A stretch of DNA of 58,727 bases from an uncultured Oscillospiraceae bacterium (GTDB lineage: Bacteria; Bacillota; Clostridia; Oscillospirales; Oscillospiraceae): contig CANPYX010000010.1 of assembly GCA_947588955.1 (NCBI GenBank), positions 1 through 58,727 on the forward strand, in the 5' to 3' direction. Under the pieces are notes generated by a model. That model saw nothing but the letters and a program-made list of their open reading frames with translations. It was not told the DNA's origin and did not search any database. Below are positions 47,216 through 55,913 of the stretch, piece by piece (position 1 is the stretch's first letter; each line of letters opens with the position of its first letter). The position numbers and the translations under genes were made by a program.

Positions 47216-48637
47216 GTGAATATTGATTCGGCGTTTTTCCTCTTTTGCTTTTTCCCGCTGATATTCATACTCTACGCCGCCGTGCCGAAGCGCGGCTTCA
47301 GAAACGGGCTCCTCACCGCCGCGGGACTGGTGTTTTGCGCCTTCGGGAGGATATTTGACCTGCTGGTGCTCCTCGCCGTCGCCGGCGTTACCTTCCTTTT
47401 CGGGCTCGCCCTGGGGGAGGGGAAGCGCCGCCGCCGGGTGGCTCTCACGGCGGGCGTTGTTTTCAACGTGCTGACCCTGGCGCTTTTCAAGACGCTGGAG
47501 AGGGTGGCTGTGACCGTCACGGGCGGGGAGAGCGCCATGCTGTTCCTCTTTGCCCAAGGCTCGCCGGTGAGACTGGCAGCGCCCCTGGGCGTGTCGTTTT
47601 TCGTGTTCAAGTGCGTCTCGTATCTGGCGGACTCCTACAAGGACCCCAAGGCGGGGACGAAAAGCTTTTGGCGGTTCCTCCTTTACGTCTCCTTCTTCCC
47701 GCAGCTTGCCAGCGGACCGATAACAAGGTTTTCCGATTTCGCGCCCCAGATAGACAGCCGCGAGATTGACGCGTCAAGCGCCGCCAATGGCATGAAGCGC
47801 CTTATTCGCGGCCTTGCCAAAAAGCTCATCATCGCCGGAGCCGCCGGTGGCGCGGCGGACGCGGTCTTCGCCCTCTCAAGGGGCGACCTGGACATACGCC
47901 TTGCCTGGCTCGGGGCGGTCGCCTACGCCATACAGCTCTTTTTCGACTTCGCCGGATACAGCGACATGGCCATCGGCCTTGGCGAGATGTTCGGCTTCGC
48001 CACGCCGGAAAACTTCGACTACCCCTACATATCCGCCTCGGTCACGGAATTTTGGCGGCGGTGGCACATATCCCTCTCAAGCTGGCTCAGGGACTACGTG
48101 TACATCCCCCTGGGCGGCAGCAGGTGTAGCAAATGGCGGACGGCGGCAAACAAGCTGGCGGTATTCCTCCTGTGCGGCGTTTGGCACGGCTTCGGGCTTA
48201 CCTTCCTCATCTGGGGGCTGTGGCACGGCGTACTGTCGGCGCTGGAGGGGCTTTGCGATCTCCGCTCCCGTCAGAAAAAAGCGGGCTGGAGGGCCTTCGG
48301 GCACGTCTACACCCTCCTCGCGGTGGTTATCGGCTTTGTGATGTTCAGGGCGGAGACTCCGGCGCAGGGCTTTGCTGTGATGGCTGCCATGTTCGCGGGC
48401 TTCCGCTTCACCACCGCGGGAACCGCGGCGCTTTTCAGTATCCTCAACGCCAGGAGTGTCACGCTCCTGCTCCTGGGCGCCGCGCTGTCCACTCCGATCT
48501 GCCGGCGCGTCTCCCAAAGACTGCGGGGCAAATGGGCTCAGGCTGCGTCATACTTAGGTTACGCGGCGCTTTTTGTCCTGTGCGTCATGGAGCTTGCCCA
48601 GGGCGGCTTCTCGCCCTTCATCTACGCGCGGTTTTGA
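47216..48637 (+). CDS. MBOAT-family O-acyltransferase (AlgI/PatA-like)
   Basis: A 473-residue integral membrane protein with about ten helices that moves acetyl groups across the membrane to surface polymers. Family blocks: FFDFAGYSDMAIGLGEMFGF, FWRRWHISLSSWLRDYVYIPLGG and the active-site region LCGVWHGFGLTFLIWGLWHG, holding the conserved MBOAT His. Start GTG at 47216 follows GGAGG. Nine bases later begins its DHHW partner, the usual AlgI/AlgJ pairing. Head of a five-gene operon; the acylated polymer is unknown, with secondary cell wall polymer, peptidoglycan or polysaccharide all possible. Confidence 0.93.
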   Translation: MNIDSAFFLFCFFPLIFILYAAVPKRGFRNGLLTAAGLVFCAFGRIFDLLVLLAVAGVTFLFGLALGEGKRRRRVALTAGVVFNVLTLALFKTLERVAVTVTGGESAMLFLFAQGSPVRLAAPLGVSFFVFKCVSYLADSYKDPKAGTKSFWRFLLYVSFFPQLASGPITRFSDFAPQIDSREIDASSAANGMKRLIRGLAKKLIIAGAAGGAADAVFALSRGDLDIRLAWLGAVAYAIQLFFDFAGYSDMAIGLGEMFGFATPENFDYPYISASVTEFWRRWHISLSSWLRDYVYIPLGGSRCSKWRTAANKLAVFLLCGVWHGFGLTFLIWGLWHGVLSALEGLCDLRSRQKKAGWRAFGHVYTLLAVVIGFVMFRAETPAQGFAVMAAMFAGFRFTTAGTAALFSILNARSVTLLLLGAALSTPICRRVSQRLRGKWAQAASYLGYAALFVLCVMELAQGGFSPFIYARF

Positions 48638-48646
48638 GGTGACGGT

Positions 48647-49957
48647 ATGAAAAACATAGTTTTTATGGTCGCCGTATTTATCATGTGCCTTATACCAACG
48701 GTGGGACTTATCATATTCGGCCCCGGCGAGGCGGGGGCGAACGAGGTCCTGGCGGACCGCCCGGAGCTCACCACCCCGGAGGGAACGCCAAACACGGCAA
48801 TTCTCTCCGACATTAAAAATTACGTTGACGACAGGTTCTACCTCCGGCAGGAGCTCATCACCGCCGGACGCAAAATATCCGCCGGGCTCTTTCGCGCGAC
48901 GGGCGAGGACGATGTGATAATCGGCAAAAACGGCTGGCTTTTTTACGGCTCCACCCTGGACAACTTCACCGGCGCCGGAGGGCTCACCGAGAGGGAATAT
49001 TTCGCGGCGGCGAAAAATCTGTCGCTGATGAACGAATACTGCGAATCCCGCGGCATACGCTTCCTTTTCACCTGCGCCCCCAACAAAAACTCAGTCTACG
49101 GCGAGTTCATGCCCAACACCGGTGTGAGAGCCGAAAGGTACGCGGCGGCGGAGCTTTACAGCCTCCTGGACGCCTCCGGCACCCCCTACGCCAACCTCCA
49201 CACCGCCTTCAACGCGCTGGACGAGACGCTTTACTTCGCCCACGACTCCCACTGGACGAGCCGAGGCGCGGCGCTGGCGGCGGACGTTATCGGCGGTGCC
49301 CTGGGCAGGCCCAGCAGGTACTTTGAGGGCAACTTCACCCCCGCGCCCCACACCGGCGACCTCTACGAGATGGTCTACCCCGCCTGGGAGGACAGCGAGA
49401 CCGACCTGGTGTACACCCCCGCCATTGAGCTGACCTACGGCGCCGGAGGCACAAGGCCCGACAGCATAACCATCACCGCCGAGGGCTCCGGCGAGGGCAG
49501 GCTCTTCATGTACCGGGACTCCTTCGGCAACAACCTTTACCCCTACATGGCGGACTCCTTCGCCTGGGCGCGCTTTTCCCGCAGCGCCCAATACGACCTC
49601 ACCGGCGTGGACGCGGATTTCCTTGTTGTGGAGCTGGTGGAGCGGAACCTGGTAAATCTCTCCCAGTACCCTCCGGTCCTCCCCGCTCCGGAGAGGGATT
49701 TGGAGCTGCCCGCGCAGACCTCCGGCACGATACGCCTCGCCACGGGCGAGACCGGGCTGGAGGGCTATATCGGCATAACGGGCACGCTCCCCGCGGGCGC
49801 GGACGTTGACAGCCCCGTGTACATACAAAACAGCGCCGGGACCTTTGAGGCGGCGCTGACACCCGACGGCTTTTCAGCTCTGGTGCCCCTGGCAAACGGA
49901 CCGTGGACGGCGGCGCTTTACGTGGGCGGCAAGCTCACTTCATTTGAGGGCATATAA
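48647..49957 (+). CDS. DHHW/AlgJ-like SGNH O-acetylation partner
   Basis: A 436-residue protein with one N-terminal membrane anchor (residues 3-25) and an extracellular domain. Motifs: NGWLFYGS (typical of AlgJ/AlgX), HDSHWTSRGAALAAD (the DxHW block of the DHHW family, near residue 200) and FMYRDSFGNNLYPYM (serine nucleophile region, near 285). Known relatives take acetyl from the MBOAT partner and place it on a surface glycan. A C-terminal beta-rich tail (about 360-436) is an addition. It lies 9 bases after the MBOAT gene. Confidence 0.9.
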   Translation: MKNIVFMVAVFIMCLIPTVGLIIFGPGEAGANEVLADRPELTTPEGTPNTAILSDIKNYVDDRFYLRQELITAGRKISAGLFRATGEDDVIIGKNGWLFYGSTLDNFTGAGGLTEREYFAAAKNLSLMNEYCESRGIRFLFTCAPNKNSVYGEFMPNTGVRAERYAAAELYSLLDASGTPYANLHTAFNALDETLYFAHDSHWTSRGAALAADVIGGALGRPSRYFEGNFTPAPHTGDLYEMVYPAWEDSETDLVYTPAIELTYGAGGTRPDSITITAEGSGEGRLFMYRDSFGNNLYPYMADSFAWARFSRSAQYDLTGVDADFLVVELVERNLVNLSQYPPVLPAPERDLELPAQTSGTIRLATGETGLEGYIGITGTLPAGADVDSPVYIQNSAGTFEAALTPDGFSALVPLANGPWTAALYVGGKLTSFEGI

Positions 49958-49972
49958 GCGAGGTATAGAAAG

Positions 49973-50644
49973 ATGAAAAAACTGATTGCTCTTATCCTTA
50001 CCGGAATCTTGGCGCTGGGGCTCGTCTCCTGTGGCGATGTCAGCGTCTCCGTGGGCGACGGGGAGAAGGACGACGGACCTTCCGTCGGCGATTTGGCGCA
50101 GCTCCCGCCGGCAAACGGCGGCGCGGAGAATAACAACGTCCCCGACAGCGGCGAGGACCCTCAGCCCCCGGAGCAAAACGGAGAGGATGTCGCCGCCCCT
50201 CAGGACGGCGAGGAAACCGAGCCCGGTGAAAACGCCGAAAACGCCCCGGACGGTCAGGAGGGCGACACCGTTCCACCAGAGCAAAGCGGCGAGGGGAACG
50301 GCGAGACGCCCGAGCAGAATGAGAACACCGATCCCCCGAAAACCGAGGAGCCCCCGAAGCAGGAGGAGCCCCCCAAGACCGAGGAGCCCTCGAAAACCGA
50401 GGAGCCTCCAAAAACCGAGGAGCCGAAGCTCACCCCCGCCGAGGCGGTAGCTTTGGCGCTGACATATGTGGATCAGGACATAAGCAAGCTCATCGCCGTT
50501 CTCGGCGAGCCCGTGAGCTCCGACTACGCCCCCAGTTGCCTGGGCGCGGGGGAGGACGGAAACTTCTATTATGACGGCTTCATAGTCGCCACATACAGGG
50601 ACGAGAGCGGGAAAGAGGTGGTCTACGATGCTTATGAGGCGTAA
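49973..50644 (+). CDS. acidic repeat lipoprotein
   Basis: A 223-residue predicted lipoprotein: signal peptide ending in the lipobox LVSC (Cys near residue 20). A long disordered tract follows (about 25-155), rich in Glu, Pro, Asn and Gln, with a tandem PPKTEEPxKTEE block (residues about 120-150). A small C-terminal domain (160-223: AVALALTYVDQDISKLIAVLGEPVSS) looks structured; I do not recognise it. The tract is probably a wall-spanning spacer. Processing would need LspA, encoded at 24487. Overlaps the next gene by 17 bases. Confidence 0.8.
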   Translation: MKKLIALILTGILALGLVSCGDVSVSVGDGEKDDGPSVGDLAQLPPANGGAENNNVPDSGEDPQPPEQNGEDVAAPQDGEETEPGENAENAPDGQEGDTVPPEQSGEGNGETPEQNENTDPPKTEEPPKQEEPPKTEEPSKTEEPPKTEEPKLTPAEAVALALTYVDQDISKLIAVLGEPVSSDYAPSCLGAGEDGNFYYDGFIVATYRDESGKEVVYDAYEA

Positions 50645-51983
50645 GACCGCTTTTGCCCTGGCGCTTGCCATGTGCCTCACCGCCTTTCCGGTATCATCCC
50701 TGGCGGAGGTACAGACTGAGGACACCGGCGATGCCCAAACCTCTGAGGACACCCAAAGCGCCGGAAAGCCCATAGAGCTGAAGGTCAGGGACCTTGAAAG
50801 CGTCCACGAGCCCCTGGTTCGGGGCTATGAAAACGGGTCCTTCGGGCTGAACGAGAAGCTCACCCGCGCCCAGGCGGCGTATATGTACTGCGAGCTTTTG
50901 GAGACTCCTCCCGAATTGGATAACTCCCTTCCCGACGTACCTGAGGACGCCTGGTACTCCGGCGCCGCAAATCTCCTTACCGCCGCCGGAGCCATGGAGA
51001 CGGTGGACGGGGAATTTCGCGGGGCCGAGCCCATGACGCGGGCGGAGTTTGTCACTCTGGGCGTGCGGCTCTTGCCCAACACCCCCGTCGTGGCGGACGC
51101 CGTCAGCTTCGACGACGTGCCAACGGACTACAAATACTACAACGAGATAACTCTTGCCACTCGCCGCGGCTGGGTACAGGGAACTGAGGGGAGCTTCCGC
51201 CCGGAGGACCCCATCAGCCGCGCTGAGGCTGTGACCTTCATAAACCGCTTTTTGGGGAGGACAGTGGATAAAAATTATCTCGCTGGACATATCTTCTCCC
51301 TTTTTTCGGACGTTTCCGCGTCCAATTGGGCGTATTATGAGGTCATGGAGGCGTCCATACCCCACAGCCACGCCGAGGACGGCAGCTGGACCGAGGCGGA
51401 TATGTCCGCCATATTGAAGGAGCCGGGACCGTATTTTCAAAACGGGGAGCTCTATTACATAGGCGAGGACGGAAAGCCCATTGTAAACGGCAGCTTCGGC
51501 GGCCTCCAATTCGGACCCGACGGCAAATTCTCCAGCGGCAGCGCCGAGCTTGACGGCTACGTGAAGGACACCCTCGCCGCCATAACGGACGACACCATGA
51601 CGCGGGAGGAGAAGCTCCACGCGGCGTATAACTTCACCCGCGACAGCTTCAAATATCTGCGCCGCAATTACTATGAGGTCGGCGACACAAGCTGGGCAAA
51701 CAAGGAAGCCATCACCATGTTCACCACCAAGCGGGGCAACTGCTACTGCTACGCCGCCGTGTTTTACTCCCTGGCGCGTCAGCTGGGCTATGATGCCGTG
51801 CTTATCTCCGGAAAGGTCAACAACTCCAACCCCGTCCCCCACGGCTGGGTGGAGATTTGGGAGGGCGACGCCTGCTATATGTACGACGCCGAGCTTGAGA
51901 TGTCCTACCGGGTAAAGGGCAACTACTCGTATGATTTTTACCGCATGGCGAGCGACAAGACGCCGTGGAAATACTGGAGATGA
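50628..51983 (+). CDS. SLH-domain protein with transglutaminase-like domain
   Basis: A 451-residue secreted protein: signal peptide (about 1-26), three SLH-like repeats (about 60-210: EKLTRAQAAYMYCEL, EPMTRAEFVTLGV, DPISRAEAVTFINRF), a linker with YYIGEDGKPIVNGSFGGLQF, and a transglutaminase-like domain. Its triad is Cys in KRGNCYCYAAVFYSLA (near residue 370), His in VPHGWVEIW and Asp in MYDAELEMSYR. Such domains act as cysteine proteases or cross-linking enzymes at surfaces. ATG at 50628 has GAGGTG seven bases upstream. Overlaps both neighbours, so it is translationally coupled. Confidence 0.9.
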   Translation: MLMRRKTAFALALAMCLTAFPVSSLAEVQTEDTGDAQTSEDTQSAGKPIELKVRDLESVHEPLVRGYENGSFGLNEKLTRAQAAYMYCELLETPPELDNSLPDVPEDAWYSGAANLLTAAGAMETVDGEFRGAEPMTRAEFVTLGVRLLPNTPVVADAVSFDDVPTDYKYYNEITLATRRGWVQGTEGSFRPEDPISRAEAVTFINRFLGRTVDKNYLAGHIFSLFSDVSASNWAYYEVMEASIPHSHAEDGSWTEADMSAILKEPGPYFQNGELYYIGEDGKPIVNGSFGGLQFGPDGKFSSGSAELDGYVKDTLAAITDDTMTREEKLHAAYNFTRDSFKYLRRNYYEVGDTSWANKEAITMFTTKRGNCYCYAAVFYSLARQLGYDAVLISGKVNNSNPVPHGWVEIWEGDACYMYDAELEMSYRVKGNYSYDFYRMASDKTPWKYWR

Positions 51984-54517
51984 ATCCAACCTTGAAAAAA
52001 GCACTCATCGCGCTGGCGATAATCCTGCCCCTTCTGGCGGCGGCTGGCGTTGGGCTCTACTATTTTCAGTGCCAAAGGCCCTACGCTCTCGCCAAAAATG
52101 AGCTTCCCCAGGACGCCCCACGTCTCCACGAGGACGCCGACGGGACCCTGACCCTCTTCTGGGAGCCGGGTGAGAACGTTGACGACTACACCGTGGAGCT
52201 CCTTCGCGGAGGCGAAGTCACCTGGAGCGGCACGTATACCGGCGCCTCCTGTATTCTGCCGGAGGACGCCCCCGGCGCCACCGTCCGCGTGACCTCGCGG
52301 AAAAAGTACAAGACGCCCAAAAGGGAGGACTACCGCCCCTGCGAGCAGCCCCTTGAGGCGGCGCTTCCGGCGGCTCTGCCGGACCTGAGCACCCTCACCA
52401 CCACCGTCGACCCGGACGCCGACACCCTCCTTCTCTCCTGGCAGGGGGTGGAGGGGGAGACAGTCTCCGTTTACGACGAAAACGGCGCCCTCCTCAGGAC
52501 GGTTCGGGACAACTTCACCCTCATATCCTTTAAGACCGACGTTTCCATGCCCAGGAAGGACCAAAGCCGCTCCTTCACCCTCCGGGCGGGATTGGAAAAC
52601 ACCCAAGTGGAGTTTTCCACCGACAAATCCGTCTCCGCCTCGGTCAGCGGCGAGGACCTGCGCGGCACGCTGCTCATAATGGAGATCGCCGACCTGGGCA
52701 ACAACTACTACACCCTCTCCTGGAACGAGACACGCGGCGATTATTACGACCTCTGGGAGCTCGACCCCGACGGCTCCTGGCGCTCCCTGGGGCGTTACAC
52801 AGACGACATGCCCCTGAGCCTCACGGTGGGTCCCCTAAAGGCGTACACGGACCACACCTACCGCGTCACCGCCTCCGGCGAGCACAGCCTGCCGGGAAGC
52901 GAGTATTCCGCCACACCCGACGAGGTGAGCTTCACCACCGGTCCCACCGTAATTTACGCCACCGTCTGGCCCCTCACGGACCTGCCCATATACTCCGACC
53001 CCTCCGGAATGGAGGAGATCGGCACCGCCCCCGCCTCCAGAGCCTTCTGCGTGGCTGCGGAGGAGGACGGCATGTTTCTTGTTTACTTTGACGGCGGGCG
53101 CGGGTACATAGATTCCACCTACTGCCTCATAAATCTTCCCGACTACCTGGGCGACATCTGCTCCTACGACATAAAAAACAGCTACGACGCCATCTACATG
53201 GTCCACGGCTACGGCATCCCCACCGTCACCGGCACGGTCATAACCGGCTACGAGGAGGTTGCGTCAAGCTACGCCCCCGGCCTTGCCTGGAAATCCGCCG
53301 CGGTTGATACCGGCGACCCCGAGGGCGACACCGGCGGAGAGGACGCCGAGGACGCCGAGGACGCCGGTGACACCGAAGAAATCGAAAACACCGAGAACAC
53401 CGAGAACACTGACCAGGAGACCGGGCCGCAGCTCCCCGAAATACCCACCGTGGTGGACGGCAGATTCGTGGACGCCAACGGCGAGCCCCTCCCCACAGAG
53501 CCGCCCGCCATTCCCCGGACCTCCGCCGATACCGAGGAGCTTGACGAGGAGACAGCCGCCGCGCTGGCGGAGATTTACACCGAGGACTCCCCCTATACCC
53601 TGACCCAGGCTGAGGTGGAGACCCCCACAGAGTTCCTTGTGCCCCTCCTTTACCCCACTGCGAAAAAAATCGCCCAGTCCGCGGAAAAAGCCCGCGACCT
53701 TGGCTACCGGCTGAAGATTTACGACGCCTTCCGCCCCTACAACGCCACAAGAATGCTCTACGACACCGCCGAGAGCCTCCTTGAAAACGAGATCCCCCTC
53801 TACGAGTACGACCTCATGGACGGCGAGATGTGGACGGACTGGGTGGAGGAGCTGTTCCCGCCCGAACCAGAGGTTCCGGAGGGCGAAAACTCCGAGATGC
53901 CCGACTCCCCCGATTCCCACGAGGACGCCGCGCCCCCCGACGCCCCGGAGGAGACGGAAAAAACCGAAGCCCCACAGCCGGATGAGCCCGCGTCCCCCGA
54001 CGAGCCGGAAACGCCTCACGAGCCCCGCCCGACCTACTCCTCCGTCATGACCAACGGGCGATATAAGCTCAACTCGTTTTTGGCAAGGTCCGGCTCCACC
54101 CACAACCAGGGCGTGGCGGTGGATATAACGCTGGAGGACCCGGAGACCGGCGAGGAGCTGGTCATGCAGACCTCCATGCACGATCTGAGCTGGAATTCCA
54201 TCCTTGACTTCAACAACGACGAGGCAAAGCTCCTTGCGGAGATAATGACGGGCTCAGAGCTGGGCACCCTCGTCAGCGAGTGGTGGCACTTCCAGGACAA
54301 CGAGCTGCGCAATTCCGTAAAGCTCCCTTACCGTCCCGAGGGCGTCACCCGCGCCGGCTGGATCGCCGACACCACCGGCTGGCGCTACCGCCTCTCCACC
54401 GGCGATTACCTCACCTCCGGCACCTACTCCGTCAACGGCCACATTTACACCTTCGACGAAACCGGCTACTCCGACTACACCTCCTGGGAAATCCCAGAAA
54501 ACCCCCTCGGCGAATAA
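51980..54517 (+). CDS. multidomain M15 peptidase (VanX/VanY-like) at cell surface
   Basis: An 845-residue protein with one N-terminal membrane segment (residues 6-26). Order: two or three FN3-like beta domains (about 40-320), an SH3-like domain (about 325-385: YATVWPLTDLPIYSDP), an acidic linker, and an M15 zinc peptidase. Catalytic signs: YDAFRPYNATRMLYD (Arg), STHNQGVAVDITL (SxHxxGxAxD, zinc His and Asp) and SEWWHF (Glu and zinc His). These suit D-Ala-D-Ala dipeptidase (M15D) or carboxypeptidase. A Pro/Glu-rich insertion of about 65 residues splits the catalytic domain. A short C-terminal beta tail repeats YxF/Y motifs. Last gene of the operon. Confidence 0.87.
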   Translation: MNPTLKKALIALAIILPLLAAAGVGLYYFQCQRPYALAKNELPQDAPRLHEDADGTLTLFWEPGENVDDYTVELLRGGEVTWSGTYTGASCILPEDAPGATVRVTSRKKYKTPKREDYRPCEQPLEAALPAALPDLSTLTTTVDPDADTLLLSWQGVEGETVSVYDENGALLRTVRDNFTLISFKTDVSMPRKDQSRSFTLRAGLENTQVEFSTDKSVSASVSGEDLRGTLLIMEIADLGNNYYTLSWNETRGDYYDLWELDPDGSWRSLGRYTDDMPLSLTVGPLKAYTDHTYRVTASGEHSLPGSEYSATPDEVSFTTGPTVIYATVWPLTDLPIYSDPSGMEEIGTAPASRAFCVAAEEDGMFLVYFDGGRGYIDSTYCLINLPDYLGDICSYDIKNSYDAIYMVHGYGIPTVTGTVITGYEEVASSYAPGLAWKSAAVDTGDPEGDTGGEDAEDAEDAGDTEEIENTENTENTDQETGPQLPEIPTVVDGRFVDANGEPLPTEPPAIPRTSADTEELDEETAAALAEIYTEDSPYTLTQAEVETPTEFLVPLLYPTAKKIAQSAEKARDLGYRLKIYDAFRPYNATRMLYDTAESLLENEIPLYEYDLMDGEMWTDWVEELFPPEPEVPEGENSEMPDSPDSHEDAAPPDAPEETEKTEAPQPDEPASPDEPETPHEPRPTYSSVMTNGRYKLNSFLARSGSTHNQGVAVDITLEDPETGEELVMQTSMHDLSWNSILDFNNDEAKLLAEIMTGSELGTLVSEWWHFQDNELRNSVKLPYRPEGVTRAGWIADTTGWRYRLSTGDYLTSGTYSVNGHIYTFDETGYSDYTSWEIPENPLGE

Positions 54518-54520
54518 CCC

Positions 54521-54685
54521 CAAATCAAACATTTTTTCGGCGGCATGTACGTCGAAAAAATCACCTCTTGTTTTGCAAGCGTGCGCCCCTACGGGGCGTG
54601 CGCGCAGCAAAACAGCAGGAAAAAGTCCGTGAATTCCGCAGAATTCACGGACTTTTTCCGCACGTTCCCCCCGCCCTTTTCGGGC
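54521..54685 (-). repeat. P2 multi-hairpin element, copy C
   Basis: Link CAAATCAAACAT; hairpin 1 TTTTTTCG/CGAAAAAA around GGCATGTACG (54533-54561); hairpin 2 with basal arms GTTTTGC/GCAAAAC and inner GCCCC/GGGGC (about 54569-54613); hairpin 3, perfect 19-bp stem (54618-54636/54641-54659), loop CGCA; link GCACGTTCCCC; hairpin 0 GCCC/GGGC (54673-54685). Another hairpin ATTCCTC/GAGGAAT follows at 54691-54715. Starts four bases after the M15 peptidase gene. Confidence 0.85.
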
Positions 54686-54722
54686 AAAAAAATTCCTCCA
54701 CAAAGGGGAGGAATTTTATCTA

Positions 54723-54796
54723 TACGCCTGAAGGGACTCGAACCCCCGATCTCACGGTTCGTAGCCGCGCACTCTATCCAGCTGAGCTACAGGCGC
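54723..54796 (-). tRNA. tRNA-Arg (anticodon ACG)
   Basis: 74 nt on the minus strand. Acceptor arms GCGCCTG and CAGGCGT with discriminator A; D arm GCTC/GAGT; anticodon stem CGCGG/CCGTG with loop CTACGAA, giving anticodon ACG; T loop TTCGAGT. First acceptor pair is G-U. CCA is not encoded. Confidence 0.95.
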
Positions 54797-54937
54797 ATTT
54801 TTAAGTGCCCTACTATAATAGCATTACCCACGCCAAAATGCAAGCATTATTTTTACGATTTTGAAAAAATTTTTCCCCCGAACCCGGAAAAAAGTGTTGA
54901 CAACCGCCGCGGCATGGTTTAAAATAAACAAGCTGAC

Positions 54938-55011
54938 GGACGATTAGCTCAGCTGGTATGAGCATCCGCTTGACGTGCGGAGGGTCACAGGTTCAAGTCC
55001 TGTATCGTCCA
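54938..55011 (+). tRNA. tRNA-Val (anticodon GAC)
   Basis: 74 nt. Acceptor GGACGAT/ATCGTCC with discriminator A; D arm GCTC...GAGC; anticodon stem TCCGC/GCGGA with loop TTGACGT, anticodon GAC; T arm ACAGG/CCTGT with loop TTCAAGT. CCA is not encoded. Confidence 0.95.
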
Positions 55012-55016
55012 TCCCA

Positions 55017-55042
55017 CCCCCAAAGCCCCACGGCTTTGGGGG
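55017..55042 (+). terminator. hairpin after tRNA-Val
   Basis: Perfect 11-bp stem CCCCCAAAGCC/GGCTTTGGGGG with a four-base loop; only CTCTTT follows, so termination may be partial. Confidence 0.65.
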
Positions 55043-55128
55043 CTCTTTGCTGTCTGCGCCTGTCCGAAAAATGGACCTCATCTTGGGCTTGCCTTGCTGA
55101 CAAGTATAAAAATATTTGTTAAGACTCA

Positions 55129-55160
55129 TTGACAAATATAATAATATGTGTTATTATATT
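55129..55160 (+). promoter_or_regulatory. hicAB promoter with overlapping operator
   Basis: TTGACA (55129-55134), 17-bp spacer, TATTAT (55152-55157). A perfect inverted repeat AATATAATAA (55135-55144), TATGTG, TTATTATATT (55151-55160) covers spacer and -10. This is the expected place for autorepression by HicB or the HicAB complex. Confidence 0.8.
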
Positions 55161-55181
55161 ATCATCGGGAGGGAAAAGCTA

Positions 55182-55379
55182 ATGAAGAGCTACTCATCCA
55201 GAGAGGTCATTCAAGCGTTGGAAGCTGACGGGTGGTATTTGGTAAACATCACCGGAAGCCATTATCAGTTCAAGCACCCCACAAAAAAAGGACGTACCAC
55301 GGTGAAGCACCCCGACAAGGATATACCAAGGCCGACGCTTGACAGCATTGAACGGCAATCGGGGCTCAAATTCAGGTGA
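55182..55379 (+). CDS. hicA: HicA-type mRNA interferase toxin
   Basis: A 65-residue protein with the HicA double-stranded RNA-binding-like fold. The conserved GSHYQFKHP (catalytic His near residue 28 in this frame) follows ALEADGWYLVNI, and the end DIPRPTLDSIERQSGL is typical. HicA cleaves mRNA when free and is blocked by HicB. ATG at 55182 is selected from the family N terminus; the frame is open a further 22 codons across the promoter. Followed by hicB after 39 bases. Confidence 0.93.
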   Translation: MKSYSSREVIQALEADGWYLVNITGSHYQFKHPTKKGRTTVKHPDKDIPRPTLDSIERQSGLKFR

Positions 55380-55418
55380 GTCCCGCCTCTCCCGAAATTT
55401 TTTTTGGAGGTCATTAAT

Positions 55419-55823
55419 ATGAAGCCCGTAGAAAGATATTTTTATCCTGCCGTATTCACCTATGCCCCGGATCAGGAGATCGCCGTAGTGTTTCCGGACC
55501 TGGACGTGGCGACCAGTGGCGCTGACGATCAGGACGCGCTTATGTCAGCCCGAGAGCTGCTGGGTGTTGTCATGAACGGGCTTGAGGAGGACAGGGAGCC
55601 GATCCCTGCTCCCACGCCTCTGGCTGAAGTCCGGGTGAAGGAGAATGAGAGAGCTGTGCTTGTGGATGTCTTTATGCCCTCCGTGCGTATGGCGCAGGCC
55701 AACCGGTCCGTCAACCGCACCGTCACGCTCCCCGCGTGGCTCAATGCCGCCGCTCTGGAGTGCAACGTGAACTTTTCCCAGGTCCTTCAGGACGCCCTGA
55801 AAGCCCAGCTCCACCGCGCATGA
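55419..55823 (+). CDS. hicB: HicB-type antitoxin
   Basis: A 134-residue antitoxin. The N-terminal HicB partial RNase H-like domain (YPAVFTYAPDQEIAVVFPDLDVATSGADDQDALMSARELL) binds HicA; the C-terminal part (about 100-134: RTVTLPAWLNAAALECNVNFSQVLQDALKAQL) is a ribbon-helix-helix DNA-binding domain. It would bind the palindrome at 55135-55160. ATG at 55419 with GGAGG 8 bases upstream. Toxin-first order is standard for hicAB. Confidence 0.93.
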   Translation: MKPVERYFYPAVFTYAPDQEIAVVFPDLDVATSGADDQDALMSARELLGVVMNGLEEDREPIPAPTPLAEVRVKENERAVLVDVFMPSVRMAQANRSVNRTVTLPAWLNAAALECNVNFSQVLQDALKAQLHRA

Positions 55824-55854
55824 AACGCATTTCCCGATCCCCCCGCCCCCAACG

Positions 55855-55883
55855 TTGACAACCCGCCCCAAACGTTGTAAAAT
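55855..55883 (+). promoter_or_regulatory. sigma-A promoter of tldD-tldE
   Basis: TTGACA (55855-55860), 17-bp spacer, TAAAAT (55878-55883). The sequence AACGTTG is repeated at 55851-55857 and 55871-55877, one at each box; each is itself nearly palindromic. Confidence 0.75.
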
Positions 55884-55913
55884 AATTGGCATCAAACCCA
55901 AAGGAGGACAAAA

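Noticed and set aside
50330-50430. Tandem repeat of about 24 bp suggestive of CRISPR
   Set aside because: No spacers; it encodes the PKTEEP repeats of the lipoprotein. No CRISPR array was seen in the window.
54545-54922. 125-codon frame running through P2-C and the tRNA-Arg region
   Set aside because: Covers hairpins and an antisense tRNA; no ribosome site.
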